Assembly (NCBI GenBank): GCA_033063855.1
Contig: CP093829.1
Coordinates: forward strand, 23,405,537 to 23,469,536
Origin: Smittia aterrima
Taxonomy: Eukaryota; Arthropoda; Insecta; Diptera; Chironomidae
Reading direction: 5' to 3'
Length of the DNA stretch: 64,000 nucleotides
The position numbers and the translations under genes were made by a program. Position 1 is the stretch's first letter. Each line of letters begins with the position of its first letter. The notes under the pieces are model-generated. The model saw only the letters and a list, made by a program, of their open reading frames with translations. It was not told where the DNA came from and did no database searches. Positions 60,001 to 64,000 of the stretch are shown here, one piece after another.

Positions 60001-63000
60001 AGGGAATTACGATCTCACGAGTGGTTTCCTTATTGACATTCACGCTTCTACGACAAACGAAATGCTCGCAGCAAGAGATCTGTTGTCGATTTATTTCCGA
60101 ATAAATCTTAATGTATACTCAGCACTGAAGGAGCGGGATTATTTTCCCGGCGTCGCTTTATGAAACAGAAATTTAATTTCAATGTCGATTCCGAGAATGA
60201 ATATTTATTTATTAACATTTAAGCTGAAGAGATTAAATTATAAGACGAGTTTCTGCTAACATTCTCACGAGTAAGCGTGAAACATGAAGAAGACAAACGA
60301 GTTCAGTATTTGAGTAAACTGATTGATGAACTCTGCTTTTCAAATTTCAATTTAAATTGAGAAGAAGCCATTCCCGACAACGAGCATCCTCGCTGTGCCG
60401 GGTTTTATTCGATTATTGAGAATATGAAAAAAAATTCCCTTCACAGAATTTTCTGCCCTGAAGGATAGGAAAGCAACATTCTCAAGGCAATATTTTTTAA
60501 TTAATTTTTCTTGAGCTTTGATCAAAAAAGCTTTACGAGTTTTGAAGCATTAATCAGGAAACTTGATGCTCTTTGAGGTGACTAAAGCGAAAAAAGGGGA
60601 AAAAACTTTGAAGGATGTCTCAAGTTTCTTCTTTAAGCTTGGAAGACTTTATTTAAAAAGAATCTCCATAAACAGCTTTTTCACGTGCGCACAGCAAACC
60701 TTCGAAAATAAATTTTCTGATGACAATTTTGGGAGTCGCAGACTCAAAGGAATCGAAAGACAAAAAGTTCAAAGTTAATGAGAAAGTGATTTACCCAAAT
60801 TCCGATGAAAGAATAATCATGAAAGGATTAAATTACGACCACGAGAATGAACAATCTTTGATTTTTAATAAAAAAATATCTGAACTTAGATCCGTCTCAG
60901 AATTAAACCAAATTCGAAATCTGCAGATCAGTCCAGATTTATTACTGGAAAGCTTCTTAACGAAAGGAAACTGTTTGCTGCTCAATTTAAGTCGAGGGGA
61001 AATTCTTTTTGTATAAATCCTGATCGAAACAAATTTTTCTCATACTTAAAGCAGGAATTGTGATTAATGGAGAATTTCTTCGCTTTACTCCATAAATCTT
61101 TCAAAGAACATCATCTCAGAATTTTTACAACGAATTGATTTAGCAGCAATTCTCGTCGATCCGTCTTTTTAAAATTCCCGAAGACATTTTTCTTGAGATA
61201 AGATTTTTCAAGCGAATATTCAAAGCTTATGCTTCAAAGTAAAACTTCCATTTGACAAATTTCGGCTGGCAAATTGCAAAATCAATTTGGCAAGCGTTTC
61301 ACATCAGATTAATGGCTTATCAATAGCTTTAGATAGCATCAACTTGATAGTATCAATGACACGAGTTGTCAAACAAAAGCCCAAAGGTGCAAACATTGAT
61401 ATCACTTTCACTATCAAATTACATCATTAGCAACTTTTTTTCGGGGATCGGAGGCTTTTAATCGTTGTGTCAGAATATCAGAAGCGAAAACATTGTCATT
61501 TCAGTCTCGAATAACTAAGTCGCTAGGCTTAATTTTTAATTTCATTTTTGGCTCGTTTATCAAATGATAACAAAAAAAAAATAATTATGTATCAGGGAAG
61601 GTTCACAAACAGCCACGAGAAAAGCGAGAATAAGGATTTCCAAGAATGTTTCGTTGAGAGCTTTTCATCTTCAATAAAAATACTCAAAGCGTGAAATACC
61701 GCGAATGATTTTGTTTTACGGAAAGCCGAAAAGCTTCAAGTTAATCGCACTCATTGGCTTCATTGTTTAAGCCCTGAAATTAATTAGACTTGAAAATATT
61801 TTCTCAATTAATTGAGCTGGAAAATTTAATTTTTTGGAAAAATTAGTTTTTAAAACTTTAATTTCATAATTCAATTTAATAAAAACAATTTTGCGAGCAG
61901 ACAACGAGATTTTCCTTTGCGATAAGATAACAAAGAGAGATATTTTTTTTTATTGAGCAAGACATGGAAAATTTCAATTTAAAATTTAATCGCTCAGCTT
62001 TACAGCAACTTTAAACCTCTTCTAGTCTTCTCTGTCGTTTTTCTTCCGTAACAAAGCTTAGCTTTGTTTGTTGAAAAAAAATCATTTCCTTCGAATGTAA
62101 ATTTGTAGTTTGACGACAATAAGCTCTCAGGTGAATGAGTTTTCCGTTGTTTGCCGTTAAGGAGAAAACACTTTTCTTTGAAAAGTTTTGAAGCATAAAC
62201 CGCACTCGCATTATAATACGACTTTTGTCACGTACAGACGGAATTGCAATGTTTCCAGTTTTAATGACTTTTCGCTTCGACAATTCAGTTGATTCAAATT
62301 TTTTCCGATTTTTTTTTCTCGAAAAAGTTCGCTCGATTTCCGTTTTGTTCTGCAATTTCCATCTCATGAACTTTCTCTTCTGTAAATCACTTGTGCCGTC
62401 AACTCTTCTGGCATCTTCTGAGAAGAGTTTTTTGTTTTGACTTCAAGAGTTGTTAGTTGCGATAGTTACGACAAAGTTGATGAAGTGTAAATAAAAGGAA
62501 GAAGAACTTTTCATGAAAATCGAAACAAATTTCCTTAGAAACTCATTCTCAATAAAAGTTCTCATTAAAACTTCTTAAAGGGCAAAACTGTTATGTCTTC
62601 AAATATTCTGTCGAACTTACTTTCCCGTCTGCAATATTCACAAGAGCTGATGTAAAGTTTCTCATCAGCGGACAAAATTTAAACAATAAATAATAAATGT
62701 TTATCTTTCCATCGACTACGTTGTTATTGAAAAAGCTTCAAGGCTGACGAATTTGTTTGAAGTGCGAGAGTAAACTTTTTCCCTAGCCAAATTTGATTTA
62801 TTTCGATTTCAATTTCTTTGTAAACACTTGTCATGTGATGCGACGATTTTCTATTTTTCCGTAAACACTGAAACTCGCGAGACCAAAAAATAACTTCGAT
62901 CGTTATTGAGTGAATTCTGTCAAGAGACTAACACTCTTGCCACCAGAAAGCGGATTCGGTATTTGATTTCGCATCGAGATGTGAATTACTCGCGACTAAG

Positions 63001-64000
63001 AGCGCATGCTATTGGAAGAGCTTCGGCTATTCATTCATAAACTTTTCTATGATTCCATTTAAAGCTTTTTAAGGCTTTTTCCTTTTCACTAATCTTGACT
63101 TTCAACCTTTACTAATATTTAATCAGTCACTTTAATCAACTCTCATTGAAAGTTGCCTGAAGCTTTCATTTGAATTTGATGGATAGGACTTCTTTTGAAA
63201 CATAATTTTGCTGCCGGACAAGCACGTGGCACTTCTATTTCATTATTTTTCTCGTTGAGCAAAAAAGTTTTCTGCATATTAACGTGAAACTTTATGAAAA
63301 ACTTCCTTCCGATTAGTTTTTCTCTTGAACGGAAAAATATGAAAAAAATATTTTGTCAATTAAATATTTTCCGTGGAGCACCGGAAAAGTTTAAAAAAAA
63401 CATCAACAGAATAATTTGATAAATTTCTAACATATTCGACTCTAACGAAGTCTATTTGTTTGTTAATTTCATGACATTATAAATAATTTTGATGAATAGA
63501 TTAATCTATTTTCATTCTCGAAACTTTGAGAATACTCGGAGCTTCAATATTTAATATGCTTATTTGAATTTGAAAAACAGATTTACGATCCTGTTAGCTA
63601 CTGACTTTGTTTTCAGGCTACCAACATTATTTCTTTGTTTATTGACTTGAGGGATCTATTTTTGGCTTTCCGGCAAAAGCCGTCGCAAATGTCATTTTCC
63701 GGAAAAATTTCCGCCTTCTTTTACAGGATGATTGCGTGGTAAATGCGTTTACAGTAATTTGATGAGAGTTTTCGAACAAAACAAAACAAGATCTGTCCAA
63801 ACAAAGTTACAGAAATTTAATGTTCCCCAGGCGAGTTTATTTTTGATATTCATAACTCTTGACGGCTTAAGATTCTAATATACGCAGTTTCTATGATAAC
63901 AAAGTCTAAGCCAATTGAGTAGCATCGTAAAATCTGACACCTTCTCATCCATCTCGTTTATACTTGAAGACAGCTCTGACTTCATGGAATTTTCTTTTTC
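57047..64000. other. Upstream/intergenic region, no gene recognised
   Basis: This 7-kb stretch should include the promoter and 5' UTR of the receptor tyrosine kinase near its left end. Remaining open frames (for example 60720-61016 plus and 62011-62367 minus) lack recognisable motifs or credible splice partners. A 24-mer resembling CTATCAAATTACATTATTA recurs at 58269-58292 and 61411-61434. No RNA gene or transposon was recognised. Confidence 0.5.

Noticed and set aside
60720..61016. 98-codon plus-strand frame with Lys/Glu-rich peptide
   Set aside because: No recognisable motif or splice partner; treated as chance.

Overview
This window looks like nuclear DNA of a compact insect genome, most likely a nematoceran fly and possibly a chironomid midge. 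The reasons are AT-rich spacers, very short introns (about 52-70 nt) with clean GT-AG ends, and a gene set that matches known fly orthologues: Gas41, Tgi, Chd1, baf, Cka and Gale. The species cannot be named from the sequence alone. All gene models below were assembled by hand: each splice site was read from the sequence and codon phase was checked across every junction.

Layout. Positions 1-9700 and 11460-20630 are gene-poor, with no recognisable coding block apart from one possible isolated exon on the minus strand (11829-11915). Between them, at 10499-11402, is an unrecognised acidic gene. It carries seven in-frame 57-bp repeats, which can be read either as coding sequence or as an intron. 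From 20689 to 24901 there is a tight trio: Gas41 (minus) head-to-head with Tgi (plus), and Tgi tail-to-tail with a UPF0489/C5orf22-like gene (minus). A 4-kb gap follows. Then come Chd1 (minus, 29039-35526), an SLC5-family sodium/solute symporter (minus, 36108-38173), a small unknown single-pass membrane protein (minus, 38668-39213), baf (plus, 39602-39982) and the striatin gene Cka (plus, 40846-46036, with a 2.8-kb first intron). After a 2.5-kb spacer, a LYPLAL1-like hydrolase (minus) is head-to-head with Gale (plus). Last is a 15-exon receptor tyrosine kinase (minus, 51730-57046). One of its introns holds a complete oppositely oriented gene for a coiled-coil DUF4795/QRICH2-like protein. Positions 57047-64000 show no gene I can support.

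The genes mostly serve general cell functions rather than one pathway. Gas41, Chd1 and baf act on chromatin and nuclear organisation. Tgi and Cka both act on Hippo/Yorkie growth control in flies. Gale, the SLC5 carrier and the hydrolase are metabolic. The most unusual items are the repeat gene with its exitron-like splice pair, the nested gene inside the kinase-domain intron, a 69-nt hairpin at 18523-18591, and a 218-bp inverted-repeat element at 40218-40435. No rRNA, tRNA, CRISPR, virus-like gene or intact transposase was seen.
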